From contig NC_088304.1 in assembly GCF_032854445.1 (NCBI RefSeq), forward strand, positions 15,885,704 through 15,949,703: a DNA stretch of 64,000 nt, read 5' to 3'. Made by a program: the position numbers and the translations under genes. The stretch is from Liolophura sinensis. Lineage: Eukaryota; Mollusca; Polyplacophora; Chitonida; Chitonidae. The notes under the pieces are model-generated. The model worked only from the letters and a program-made list of their open reading frames with translations. It ran no database searches and was not told the DNA's origin. This document shows, piece after piece, positions 48,001-59,300 of this stretch (position 1 is its first letter; each line of letters starts with the position of its first letter).

Positions 48001-48256
48001 GTTTGAAAAAAGTCCGAGGTAAAGGATATAGATTTTAACAGTTAAGGCACAATCGTAGCTCCGTGTAGTAGCATTATCACATTAAGCATTAAGTACAGCA
48101 TTAAGTGGACAGAAAGCCTCTATGTTTCACGTTATTGAAGGCTTTCCTACATCCACAGTTAATGACGCTTTGACTTACTGACTCACCCGGCAGAAGAACA
48201 GCAACGATAACGAAAAAGACGTGTGAGGTAAATCGTTGGCTGTTTCGGTTGTTCAT
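42088..48256 (-). CDS. Secreted C-type lectin domain protein, copy B
   Basis: Three exons on minus. Exon 1 (48256-48187) reads MNNRNSQRFTSHVFFVIVAV then LLP, a signal peptide, ending in phase 1 at a GTGAGT donor. Exon 2 (43789-43517, acceptor CTCAACAG, donor GTAAAT) encodes LSARCNIWDFSDSE, TFQVGQKC, RSWKESRDVC, GGQLLKLSTTEEYSVV and CAWIGLTDIHDEGDWRWVDG. Exon 3 (42272-42088, acceptor GGCTTTTTCAG) encodes SSPAFEDWSIW, VINCGVVCWD, EICAMNWAFLCEYGK and a stop. The three exons join in frame to 175 aa, the size of a lone CTLD with a signal peptide. WIGL and the C-terminal cysteine pattern identify the fold. EPN or QPD and WND, the usual Ca2+-dependent sugar ligands, are absent, so binding is probably non-classical. 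Intron 1 (about 4.4 kb) holds a 45-bp minisatellite and SINEs. The role is likely secreted recognition or immunity, by inference. Confidence 0.85.
42990..43160 (+). repeat. Short 3'-flank fragment of the Penelope-like element
   Basis: CATCATTGAAAACTGATGAC and CGCTTCTCTCTTG resemble the element flank at 16.46 and 14.92 kb. No RT sequence adjoins it. Confidence 0.5.
44490..44680 (+). mobile_element. SINE family A, 5'-truncated, in lectin B intron 1
   Basis: Begins at ACCAATGCGGTCGCTGTGGG (B box present) and ends with the tail block TGAATACGGCGTAAAGCACC. The second GCTCTGCCCGGTTTC part of the body is missing. Confidence 0.88.
44945..45075 (+). repeat. MITE-like repeat C, partial copy
   Basis: Contains GTGACGACGGTGTGATAG, CGCAACCGGTGAAAATCGGC and CTCTTGTTCTAAGTGTTC, the 5' part of the repeat. 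Confidence 0.65.
46053..46206 (-). mobile_element. SINE family A, 3' half
   Basis: Minus orientation, from the AAAT tail (TTTATTTATTTGATTGGTGT) through GCCCGGGGGAAACCCATGAC to CTTCCCACGTACC. It abuts a repeat C fragment (46225-46440). Confidence 0.88.
46225..46440 (+). repeat. MITE-like repeat C, 3' two-thirds
   Basis: Includes ATTTACCTCAGTCGGGGCTG, GCTAGCACCATCGTTTAAGC, GCAATGATC, TTGTTGGAATTTTGTCAGAC and GTTAATGGTCTAGAATAG, in the order of the copy at 50.04 kb. Confidence 0.72.
46895..47757. repeat. 45-bp minisatellite, about 19 copies, in lectin B intron 1
   Basis: The unit reads TGATGATAGACGAGTTATTT followed by TCCACGATAAAAGCTACTCC and five more bases. The period is 45 bp, a multiple of three. 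Both strands are therefore open over long stretches: plus encodes a repeated MIDELFSTIKATPTV and minus MENNSSIIVVGVSFIV-type peptide. Single-base indels near 47335 and 47525 break the frames, and the array lies inside a lectin intron, so I treat it as non-coding satellite. Confidence 0.93.
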
Positions 48257-48508
48257 TGCTGAAAAGAACTACATTGTATGTCTATCCGGCACGTACAGAC
48301 TATATTTATACTACATTCTAAAGTCATCACCGTAAATTCCCCCTTGACGTCATGAGAAATAGGATTCCTTTAAGGTAAATTCACCGGTCAATACAGCGAC
48401 CGATTAACTTCACCAGCTCCCACAAAAAGCCACACCCACAGAATGAATTACGTTCGTCTTTGGTAAGGATATTCTTTCAGTGCCACGCAGTTTTTATCGT
48501 CTCATGTA

Positions 48509-48912
48509 ATTTATTTATTTCTTTTATCGATATACCTCGTACGGCGATCAGTATTTTGGTGGGAGGAAACCAGACTGAGCCCTGTGGAAACCCACGACGA
48601 TCCGCAGGTTGATTTTATTTATTTGATTGGTGTTTTACGCCGTACTCAAGAATATTTCACTTATACGACGGCGGCCAGCATTATGGTGGGTGGAAACCGG
48701 GCACAGCCGGGGGAAACCCACGACCATCCACAGGTTGCTGGGAGACCCTTCCCACTTACGGCCGGAGAGGAAGCCAGCATGAGCTGGACTTGAGCTCACA
48801 GCGACTGCATTGGTGAGAGACTCCTGGGTCATTACGCTGCGCTAGCGCGCTAACCGATTGAGCCACGGAGCCCCCCCCTCCACCCCCCCCCCCCCCCCCT
48901 GCAGGTTGAAGC
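48509..48912 (-). mobile_element. SINE nested inside an older SINE
   Basis: 48509-48612 is a diverged family A 3' half. A full-length young copy (48613-about 48873) interrupts it, flanked by the 9-bp target duplication GCAGGTTGA (48604-48612 and 48901-48909). After the second target copy the old SINE resumes briefly (AGCCAGACCTTT). The young copy's 5' end carries an expanded C/G run (about 48872-48899 on plus, mostly C) between its head and the target duplication. Confidence 0.9.
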
Positions 48913-49474
48913 CAGACCTTTGTTGCATGCAATTATCCAGGTGTTCACTAAAACAGCCTAACAGGTTAACGTCGGAAACAACTAGGCTATCTTTCTTGCT
49001 GTTTATAACAATTACCATTCTTGACACGTTCAATGCCTTGCTAGAATATTGCATCAATAATATGTATGTAAAATTTGGTAACATCAGTTTCTAACAGTGC
49101 ATAGGTATTTCACTGAATACGAATTGCGCACCGGTTTTTGGCAGATATTGTTTTTTTACCAATACGACTAAACACAAAAATTACAAAAAGTGATCGTTCT
49201 AAAGCTCAAACCTTTTTATTTACCAAGAAATATTTTGATGGCATTTTGGCCATAACCTATCTCCTTATTACCGAGACAGAGAAATAATATTCACCTTCTT
49301 TAGATTGGTGGTAGACAGCGGAAAATCTTATTATCATATTTATTTGGGCCTGTATTTTACAAAAATAATTTTAATACCGTCTGCGTGAAAAAAGAGGTAA
49401 TTTAAGCTTTGAAATTGTATGTTATCCATGCATATTTAAATCGTAATATGCTAAAAGGAAAAGGTTTTGCAATA

Positions 49475-49524
<50 letters not shown>

Positions 49525-49548
49525 CGCGCGCGCGAGTGTGTGTGTATA
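49475..49548. repeat. (TG)n microsatellite
   Basis: TG repeats from about 49481, interrupted by a GCGCGCGCGA segment near 49525-49534. No gene adjoins. Confidence 0.95.
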
Positions 49549-50034
49549 ATAAACAGTAACATACAGTAACAATACACTACACTCATACACTAATACATAC
49601 ACAGAATTTCTTCCATATCCATCAAAGCTTAGTTTTCATGTGTTGTCTCCAAGGGAAGACAGTAAATGGTGGTGAAAGAGAAATAGCATATTGCCTGATA
49701 CGGCAGCTAACGGGGAGAAAACGAAGCTTTTCGTTATTGATTTCTTGCATGTGAACAATTAGCGTAGGTTTTCGTGTTTTTACGCGGCCACTATTGTCAA
49801 GTACACACTGACCATATACTGTATATAATCATGAATTTACGCCGCTAACACTCAGTATCCCTGATGAGAACGAAAGTTCGCAACTGCATTTGGAAGACAA
49901 CGATATAGGCATTTGAGCTGGTTTCTCTTGTTTTTTCCTTCTATTGTTATTATATCAGCACTGCCTTTTCATGAAGAGTTGCGAAGTGCGAAGGAAGTAC
50001 ATGTAATTAAGACGTACACCAAAGAGAGAAAAAA

Positions 50035-50310
50035 ACAGGGCAGCAATGACAGTGGGATATCCGGCAAATTGTCACACATATGCGGTGAAATACGGCCTCT
50101 TGTCAACTAACCACAGATGGGGCTTTATTATAACTGTTCACGTAAATGCATAAACAGTGGCAAATTACACAACCCCTATGGCACCATGGCTTAAGCCGAC
50201 TTAACAGAAACAGTTATTTTTGTTTGTTGAATTTATTAGACGTCACTGATTTAGAATTACTTAGATACTGAGTTTTCATCACATTTAACATAAAATAGCA
50301 TTAAAATATT
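50035..50310 (+). repeat. MITE-like repeat C, fullest copy
   Basis: Reads AATGACAGTGGGATATCCGG, CAAATTGTCACACATATGCG, CTCTTGTCAACTAACCACAG, GTAAATGCATAAACAGTGGC, GCACCATGGCTTAAGCCGAC, TTTATTAGACGTCACTGATT and a 3' end near CACATTTAAC. It is about 280 bp and non-coding. At least a dozen partial copies in both orientations share this order. Confidence 0.75.
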
Positions 50311-50404
50311 GCAAAGTATCAGGCCCTGAAAATGCTTATCCCATGCGCAGGATTCTGGTTTATGAAAAATACAACATGATTAAAGTTTGTTCAACATACA
50401 GAGA

Positions 50405-50560
50405 AAAGAGGAGCAGTGACGACAGTGTGATAGCTGGCAAATCGTCACACGTAGCCTGTGAAATAAGGCCCCTTGTCAATTTACCTCTGTTAGAGTTTTA
50501 TTTTAACATGTAAATGCTTAAACAGTAGCGTTGTAAATTCCTCTCCCCCTGTACCTGTAT
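50405..50560 (+). repeat. MITE-like repeat C, 5' part
   Basis: GTGACGACAGTGTGATAGCT through CTTGTCAATTTACCTCTGTT to CTTAAACAGTAGC. It lies 100 bp after the fullest copy, in the same orientation. Confidence 0.75.
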
Positions 50561-50967
50561 ATTTGAATTTGAATTAAGATATCTTGCCTAGAATATCGAC
50601 TCTCGTGTCTGCGTCAATGAAAGATGATTGTAGATTTGTTAAGTAACGTATTTAAGTTGTGTTGTAATGAGTCATGCTTTTGTCTGCTTGGAACCCCCCT
50701 TTGTGGCACACGTGGTATACAAGTGGAAGAAATGGTGTCCAATGTACTAAACATCGGTACTGAACATCGGTCGTACAAGCGTGTCGATTCCGCAGCCACA
50801 AAGTTTCGCCTTCATAAAATCACCCGCTCTGGAGAACCGTGTTACAAAACGTTTGTCGAAGAGGCTGGCCATGCTGATTTTATTTTTCATCCTGCTTCCT
50901 GAAATGCGAGTCCACAGGGGTTAATTTTTTTTTGTATCGTCACTTAACACCAGTACTTAAGTCATTT

Positions 50968-51233
50968 CGGGGACTCCGTGGCTCAGTTGGTTAGCGCGCT
51001 AGCGCAGCGTAATGACCCAGGAGTCTCTCACCAATGCGGTCGCTGTGAGTTCAAGTCCAACTCATGCTGGCTTCCTCTCCGTGGGAAGATCAACAGCAAC
51101 TTGCGGATGGTCGTGGGTTTTTCCCGGGGCTGTGATGAGTTTCCTCACACCTTAATGATGACCCGCCGTCGTATAAGAGAAATATTCTTGAGCACGGCGT
51201 AAAACACCAATCAATAAATAAATAAATAAATAA
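50968..51233 (+). mobile_element. SINE family A with target-site duplication
   Basis: Complete head (GGGGACTCCGTGGCTCAGTT) and tail, with a short deletion in the GGCCGTACGT region. The 9-bp word AAGTCATTT flanks it (50959-50967 and 51234-51242). Confidence 0.94.
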
Positions 51234-51242
51234 AAGTCATTT

Positions 51243-53510
51243 GTAACGTTCTCTATGCCATTCCTTGATTTTAAAGAGAAGCTTTATATGTATATTTGGA
51301 GAGTGTTGTTGACTCAGTAAAATTTCACGGGCCCATTCGGTTATATTTTCATTCTCGCCGGAGTGGACTGGCGCATGACCAAGGGTCTATTGACTTTATT
51401 GGCGTTTAAAGCGGATACAAGAACTTTACATTGATATGACGTAGATTACTTATCCAATGTGGTCACCTGTTTGTATCCAACTGGGGCTGGCTCGGCTGTA
51501 ACTGTAAGTCGCATTGGTTGTCGAATATCTTGTAAAGGATGCTGTTGAAGTTTGAGTTATTTGATTTGAGTTTGCTATAATATATTTCATATTACCTACG
51601 CAAATGGGCCCTCTGCTGTAATCGTATTCATCCATAAGTGACAATTTTCAGCTCAGGACGAATAGCATTGAAAAATGTCAGAAGTTATCTCCCTTTACGT
51701 ATAGCCAGGATCGACCTCCCGTGTGACTAGAAGAAAAGGTGCCGTTGAGAAGTGTAAGTTTATACACAGGGGAAAAAAACAGGAAAAATTGACTTGAATC
51801 CAAAGTAGAACTACTGTACAAAGATGTCTGTGAAAAACTGGAGCGTTGTGATTCATGCTTTTTGTTTTATCGCATGACAAAGTGAGGTGAAAATCCGATT
51901 TCGCCAATTTAAGGCCATTTTGTGGGGGAATTAACCGATCGGCAGCAGAGAGTTAGCCTTGCCCAAGGGCTAGTTAGCCACTTTTAGTTATTGGAACTAT
52001 GTATTCCCAATAATTTTTCATTAATTTCAACGCATTGTACCCAAGGACAGAGGTAACATGTGAGGCCTACAAGTCGTCTTGCACATGGGATTAGAAGTTC
52101 GATTCCTATTACTTTATCACCTTTATTTTTGTGCTTAACTTGAGCTGCGGTGAAAATGCTTAAACCACACATAAAGAAAGCCGTTTTATTTGTTTATATT
52201 TTGCTAAGTAAAGTTTCACAGTTGAATAGAACTGAAAACTGCCAAGGTTACTACCTAACATGAAGGTTATCATGGTGAGAAAATGCCAGGGCCTCATTTG
52301 CAACAGCTAAAGTTAAAACAAACCGTCATACCAGGCTGAAATTGTGGATTGCCGTGGTGAAAAGGCCAATATACACGTGGTTGTAAGACATAATTCCACG
52401 CATAAGCTTTGATATCTATTCTGAGTTACATAAGAAGCAGTATTAAGGAAGTTATTATGCTGGTGTAGCTTGAAAGATCTGTTGCAGGAGGTTTCACCAA
52501 GATTTCTGATGTTGCGGTGGTTGAAATTATAATTTCCAACAACTCACTGGTCCCGTATGTATAACTTCTGTTACAAATATTAACACGTTTTAATAATTAA
52601 CGTAACAGCTATTCTACCTGGTGAGTCTGTCCATTCAACGGAAATAATCTGGCTCTTAAAATATCAGTCATCACGCTCAGGATCGCGAAGCGATCTCAGA
52701 TTTAAACCAAAATTTTAAATCACTTTAAAATTGTTATTTCTTACATAACAAGGTCAAAAATTGCTTGTCAGTGTAAGTTCTTAATGAGGTATTATTAATC
52801 AAATTTCAGCTAAAAAAAGGAAAATTTTAATTTCATTTGTTTCCACATCATTCTCCATAAACCTAAGACCCGCGTTCACGTAAATCTTTTTAATACAATT
52901 GATTGATTAACTAATTTTTAAAAAGGAAGTGGCGTATGAGTGTATTTGTACAGTGTAACACGAACATAATACTAAAATGCCAGCATACAAGGTCTGGCGA
53001 TAAGTCATAGATGCACCCTCACATCAATGTGTCTAGTTTTTTCACCACACTTACGGCCACCAGCTGGTGCAATGTTTATAATCTTACATAACTTCACATC
53101 TTGCACGTGACGAACTTAAAATGTTGGCCTGTATGTAGTAGCGCGGTGTTGTACGAACCCATCTATGAAACGAATAAGGAACAAACACATATGTGTCATA
53201 TAATTATCAAAGTTCTCTTTCTACCATTTCTCAGAGTGATTGTTTCTGTGGGTGCGTTTTCTTCCAACATTAAAAAATAGAAATAATATCCAAGACCGAC
53301 AAAATATTAGCTCAGTTTTTTTTTCAGATAAGATAATAGTGCTCACTCAGCTATTCACCTGCCAAATGTCAGAAATACACCCTTCTCATAAAATATCCTA
53401 ACGTCAAATAGTAAAGGCAGTATATAAAGGAACAGAAGAACAGAATACTTATTCATTATTCGTAATTCGTATTTCCTATCCACTGAGTGAGAATACATCC
53501 ATGACGTGCC
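51243..53510. other. Gene-poor interval
   Basis: No exon with recognisable protein similarity, no RNA gene and no clear repeat family. AT-rich throughout. Confidence 0.45.
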
Positions 53511-53511
53511 G

Positions 53512-53568
53512 CCGTCGTATAAGTCAAATATTCTTGAAGCTTTAAACACCAATCAAATAAATAAATAA
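53512..53568 (+). mobile_element. SINE family A, extreme 3' tail
   Basis: Only CCGCCGTCGTATAAGTCAAA, TATTCTTGAAGC and the TTAAACACCAATCAAATAAA end remain, with an 8-9 bp deletion in the tail block. Confidence 0.82.
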
Positions 53569-53747
53569 TGTGATAACTGATAAAAAGTAATTACCATATA
53601 CATAATAATGGACTGTCAGGTACTATGCGATTTGCTCGGCCACGAGTTGACTATTTTCTGTTGAAGTGACCTTTATTAAAACAACGTTTTTCAATGTGAA
53701 TTTCTACATCTTATCATTAGTATTACATAAAAACAGTTATGCTTCTA

Positions 53748-53845
<98 letters not shown>
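53748..53845. repeat. (TA)n microsatellite
   Basis: Pure TA repeat of about 48 units, ending in one unit of the 29-bp minisatellite (ATCTGTATATGAACACGGCG). Confidence 0.97.
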
Positions 53846-53881
53846 GTATATGAACACGGCGATCACGGCGATATTTATGCC

Positions 53882-54718
53882 TGCCGACACAGAAGACTGT
53901 ACTGACCTATGTTCATCGAACAGGGCACAGAAGACTGTGCTGACCTATGTTCGTCGAACAAGGTACAGAAGACTGTGCTGACCTATGTTCGTCGAACAAG
54001 GTACAGAAGACTGTGCTGACCTATGTTCGTCGAACAAGGTACAGAAGACTGTGCTGACCTATGTTCGTCGAACAAGGTACAGAAGACTGTGCTGACCTAT
54101 GTTCGTCGAACAAGGTACAGAAGACTGTGCTGACCTATGTTTGTCGAACAAGGTACAGAAGACTGTGCTGACCTATGTTCGTCGAACAAGGTACAGAAGA
54201 CTGTGCTGACCTATGTTCGTCGAACAAGGTACAGAAGACTGTACTGACCTCTGTTCATCGAACAGGGCACAGAAGACTGTGCTGACCTATGTTCGTCGAA
54301 CAAGGTACAGAAGACTGTGCTGACCTATGTTCGTCGAACAAGGTACAGAAGACTGTGCTGACCTATGTTCGTCGAACAAGGTACAGAAGACTGTGCTGAC
54401 CTATGTTCGTCGAACAAGGTACAGAAGACTGTGCTGACCTATGTTCATCGAACAGGGCACAGAAGACTGTGCTGACCTATGTTCGTCGAACAAGGTACAG
54501 AAGACTGTGCTGACCTATGTTCGTCGAACAAGGTACAGAAGACTGTGCTGACCTATGTTCGTCGAACAAGGTACAGAAGACTGTGCTGACCTATGTTCGT
54601 CGAACAAGGTACAGAAGACTGTGCTGACCTATGTTCGTCGAACAAGGTACAGAAGACTGTGCTGACCTATGTTCGTCGAACAAGGTACAGAAGACTGTGC
54701 TGACCTATGTTCGTCGTG
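53882..54718. repeat. 38-bp minisatellite, about 22 copies
   Basis: The unit is GTACAGAAGACTGTGCTGAC plus CTATGTTCGTCGAACAAG. Most units are identical. Each contains the 11-nt near-palindrome GTTCGTCGAAC (arms GTTCG and CGAAC). Variant units with GTTCATCGAACAGG occur at 53911, 54253 and 54443, separated by 342 and 190 bp, which are exact multiples (9 and 5) of 38. Confidence 0.96.
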
Positions 54719-54875
54719 TGTGATGTGGATTTATGGAGTTTTAAGAAAAATAATTAATGACATTTATCGTGCATATACCACATGCACGACGGAAGTAGGT
54801 GTTGCTATGATGGCTGCATATATATGTTTGTAAATTACTATACATCTTTGGGGCTCTGAATGTCCGGTGCCCTCC

Positions 54876-54943
54876 CACGATGCATTATGCTGGCCGCCTT
54901 CGTATAAGTGAAATATGAAAACATCAAGCAAATAAATAAATAA
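54876..54943 (+). mobile_element. SINE family A, 3' tail
   Basis: CGATGCATTATGCTGGCCGC, CTTCGTATAAGTGAAATATG, then a deletion of most of the tail block and an (AAAT)n end. Confidence 0.82.
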
Positions 54944-55164
54944 GCATACCCCAGCCTCATCGCCAGACTGCCCGACGTTAGTATTATCTTGTCTTCAAGC
55001 GTCGTTTTAGAAATTAGTTAATCGCCTATAATGAGATTGATTTAAGTGAGGGAATATAGAAAGGACTATGTAAAATATCTTATCTTACTGGGATTAACAA
55101 CATGTCCCGTTAAGTCATTTCAGTATGTGTATGTTTCTGTAGATACAGGTGGACAGGTGTAGAT

Positions 55165-55540
55165 ACAGGTATATGGACACTGTGATCACGTAAATCTGTA
55201 TATGGAAACGGTGATCACGTAAATCTGTATATGAACACGGCGATCACGTAAATCTGTATATAGACACGGTGATCACGTAAGTCTGTATATGGACTCTGTG
55301 ATCACGTAAATCTATATATGGACACGATGATCACGTAAATCTGTATATGGACACGGTGATCACATAAATCTGTATATGAACACGGCGATCACGTAAATCT
55401 GTATATGGACACTGTGATCACGTAAATCTGTATATGGACACGGTGATCACGTAAATCTGTATATGGACACGGTGATCACGTAAATCTGTATATGGACACG
55501 GTGATCACGTAAATCTGCATATGGGCACGGTGGTTATATT
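55165..55540. repeat. 29-bp minisatellite, about 12 copies
   Basis: The unit is GTGATCACGTAAATCTGTAT plus ATGGACACG. It contains the 8-nt perfect palindrome GTGATCAC. A single stray unit sits at 53845-53872, left of the 38-bp array. Confidence 0.95.
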
Positions 55541-56355
55541 CTATCCATACATGTGGCAGTGTTTAATCAGCTGAGAAAAAAAACAGCTGCTGTGCATATA
55601 ACCACATCTTATCTCGGTACTTTGAAAGGTGGCAATTCAATTTTCTATCTTGTTTAACGACTGCATATCTCCTAAGCAAACACAAAATAAATGCCTCATC
55701 AAATATATGAAACACACACAAAAAGCACGTCTGATTTCGGCATGTCTCAGCTGACCAATTTTTGCAGTGTTCATGCCGTCTAGAAGTGCTCGTCCGCACA
55801 AGAAAAAATGGCAAATCAACTCGTCGCTCTTCACAGTTTACGGTCTGTCGGGTACATTCTGTGGCTTAAGTATAGTAATTCTGTCTTGTGAATCAGTCCA
55901 TTCGTGGACTTATCTTGCGATCAACGCCACACAGAATTCTAACCACTAACTAACCGATTTTCTCCTTTCTACCCACATCGCCCTGTATACGAGTCATTCT
56001 TATGTAGGCTGGAGTGTTATCTATATTTGCCGTTGCACACAATAAGTGTTACGGTTCCCACCAATCAAGCAGCGCATGTCCGAAAAGAGAAAAGATACGA
56101 ATTTATAATAACAATTAATCTAAGGCGTGGGACATTAAGTTTGGAACACCCGTATTTAACACATAATTTACCATGTCGTCTATGGTATCGGAAAGCAGTC
56201 TAACGGGACCTTTGGTATCTACCGTAAACTGACTTCGGCCTACTTTATTTCCTCTGCCGTTATTATCGTGTCTGTTCCTTATATCAGCGATAACTGCCCA
56301 TCACAAAGTTAACCACCGTGTGTAAAAACGTCTTCGCGCTTGAGTCGTCAAGAAT
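55541..56355. other. Upstream region of the C16orf89-like gene
   Basis: No coding exon was recognised. The promoter and 5' UTR of the gene starting at 56356 must lie here or in the last few hundred bases. No TATA box can be assigned with confidence. Confidence 0.4.
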
Positions 56356-59300
56356 ATGGCGGCGATCCACGTCATTCTCGTGTTGCTCGCCGTCTTCCAG
56401 GGTGGATCTCTGCAGCGAACATACAGCGAAGCCTCGACTCAGGAACTTTTGGAGAGTGTGTTTGTAGCGATAGAGAAATTGTCAGCGTTCTTCAAAAGTG
56501 ATTACAGTCAGGTGAATGTAGACGGGTTATTTGGTCTGCGACTGGGTCAAGGTAAGGTTCCTATTCTCTCTGAGAACTGTATTTCTTTTTTCTTCCTCTC
56601 TTGTAAACTTAAAATGCAAACAGAGTGGGCCGTGGTCTACCCGTGCCTAGAGGCGCTTACCCTTTGGTCGTGGGTTCAAATCCAGCATTAGGCTGACAAT
56701 TTGTAGAATTCACTGCTCCTACTGCCTGTGGAGCCTTGGTGACAACATGCTTGTGTGACCGTTTGGGCTGTGTAATGTTGCCAAAAGTCGGTGGTTTACC
56801 ATGGGCTGGTCGGTTTCCTTCATTTGTACAAAAATGACTGTAATTGTATAAGTGAATCATTCTTGAGTGTGACGTTTGGCAAGATCCAGATAAATAAATA
56901 CTACAATTTCCTCCCATCAGCATTTTCTTTTGGGAAACAGTCTCGTTTTTTTTTTAACCCTATCACCATAATATAAATTTAACAGCCTAATAGGCTATTT
57001 TCTATTTAATCTAAATATCGGGCCTCTATCACAGAAGGCCGTAAGTGAGAAGGTCTGTTAGCAACCTGCGGATGGTCGTCGGTTTCCCCCGGGCTGTGCC
57101 CGGTTTCCGCCCACCATAATGCTGGCCGCCGTCGTATAAGTGAAATATTCTTGAGTACGGCGTAAAACACTAATGAAATCAAATCTATCACTGAATGATT
57201 TTATTTTTTCAGTCTAAATGGATCTAATTCAAAGTCTGGCCTTATCACAACCAAAGTATCTTGGGCAATTCGCTTTTAATCGGTCCGATCATGATCTTGA
57301 TTCCGTGTGGAACAGTATATTTTTTAATATTTTCGCTGTAAAATATATACTGACGGTAATTTACAATATTCCTTTGCTGAATATTGAGTATGAGAAATTT
57401 CATCAGATTTACTATCTAGGTTGCTTTATATCTTAACAGCGAATTTTGATATTGCTTGTGAGAGGAAATGTAGGGTGCGCTGGAAGAAATGTAGGTACTA
57501 TGTTACTGTTGTCTTTGTTCGTACATATAAAAACATATGTGATTGACATCATAATGCCTTTTGTTTTGATTCACTGGGTGCGATATAAATGTAAATATGT
57601 GACGAATATTTGTTTTACTATACCAGGGTAAAATGACATTTTAAATCGTGTCTCTGTAAGCATTCTTTGTCATTTCTCTACTCTTATACATGTAGTATAA
57701 CGTGGGAGGGTCGTGGGTTTCTCCCCAGGCTCCGCCCGGTTCTTCCCACCATAATACCGACCTCCGTCATTTAAGTGAAATATTCTTGAATACGGCGTAC
57801 AATACCAATCAAATAAACTAAATAAATAAATATGGAAATTCTTTTAACCAAAAACCAAACTGCTTAGTCAGTAAGTGTCTTTTTATCTTGTGTTACTGAT
57901 TTATTCATCTTCTTTTGCGCCACAGCTTTTCAGTTTTCTTTTATATTCTTCACTTATCTTGACGATGCTGTTTTCATTCCACAGGTCAGCTTATTGCTGC
58001 TCTTAAGGAAGGCGGAGATTTGACCTATGACCTGGCGAGCCGTCTAGAGGCGCTGGAAGAAGAGGTAGAATTCACGTGTCAGCAGGTGTTACCTTACGTT
58101 GAAGCGCGAGACGAAGAGTACTTCAAACGTTTCCGGTTGACGGTGGAGGACCCTTACATGCTGCCGTACACCCCCATTGATCTCCATCCACCCGCCACAA
58201 ACCGCACTATCACCGACACGACATCTTACAACGAGGAAGCAGGCGATATCTGCTTGTCCAAGATCATGGGAACTTTCGTGCACGACGACGTGTAAGTAAT
58301 CTTTTAAGCCTAGGAACGCAGAATATAGCACGAACCGAAAAGTGGAGTGAACGGTGGAGTATTTGGGAGCCAACTGATGTCTGATGGATACTTTTATTGT
58401 CTCACATGCAACATCTTGCAACGTTTGTTTAAATGTTCACAACTAATGCTAGTGACGGCAGATGGTACATGTTAAATGAAAAAGAATTCTTATTTATTAT
58501 TGATGTTTTACGCCGTACTCAAGAATATTTCACCTATACGACTGTGACCGGCATTATGATGGGAGGAAACCAGAATTCCTTTAACAATATCATGGCACGG
58601 AGTCATTATTTTGGAGATAACATATGACATATGTTACTTCTTCATATGCAGAGACTGTACACATGTGGTTACTACTACTCCTAGTCACGCCTTGTTTATG
58701 GTAGCTGGAAAAGGTGACGAAATTATTTTAATATATAATATATCACGGCACCGAGTCTAGAGTCGATGCGGAAAACATTTTGCGGACCTTTTTAAATGTG
58801 ACACAATTTGACGAAGAGTGTGTGTAGGAGATGTGTCTATTCGAATTGTGTCAAATCGATCATGTGACTTTACGGCGTGTTTGTTAAACTACAAGTCGGT
58901 CATTTTGACAGAAATAAATGTGAAAAGTAACGAGTTGTCAAAGGAATGTTTCATTGGACTGTAATAAATAATTGATAACTAGTGATAACTCTTTCCTTTA
59001 GAAACACAGAATATCCGTACGCAGAGAGCATGTGAATGTGAAGGCCGTCTATCAATTCTGTTGATTTTGGATCGCCTGGCATGGTTTATGTGAACTTTGT
59101 TGTGTTTACATTAGTTTTCAGATTATTCAACGAAATCGACTTTTTGGGTTGACGGCTAGTAAAGTAATTTTTGACTTGGTATCCAAAGATGTGCAATTTA
59201 ATTGTCTCAAAAAGATGTTACGTGTATTTTTTCACGTTGTAGTTGTTGTTAGCTGCTGAATCACTATGATGATCTTAATATGCAGACCACCATTATTTAG

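Noticed and set aside
50624-50902. 92-aa plus-strand open frame with several Cys residues
   Set aside because: I recognise no domain and no flanking splice sites. The antisense frame is also open. It could be a small exon but cannot be supported from sequence alone.
53666-53981. Open frames with long IYIYIY runs
   Set aside because: Direct translation of the TA microsatellite.
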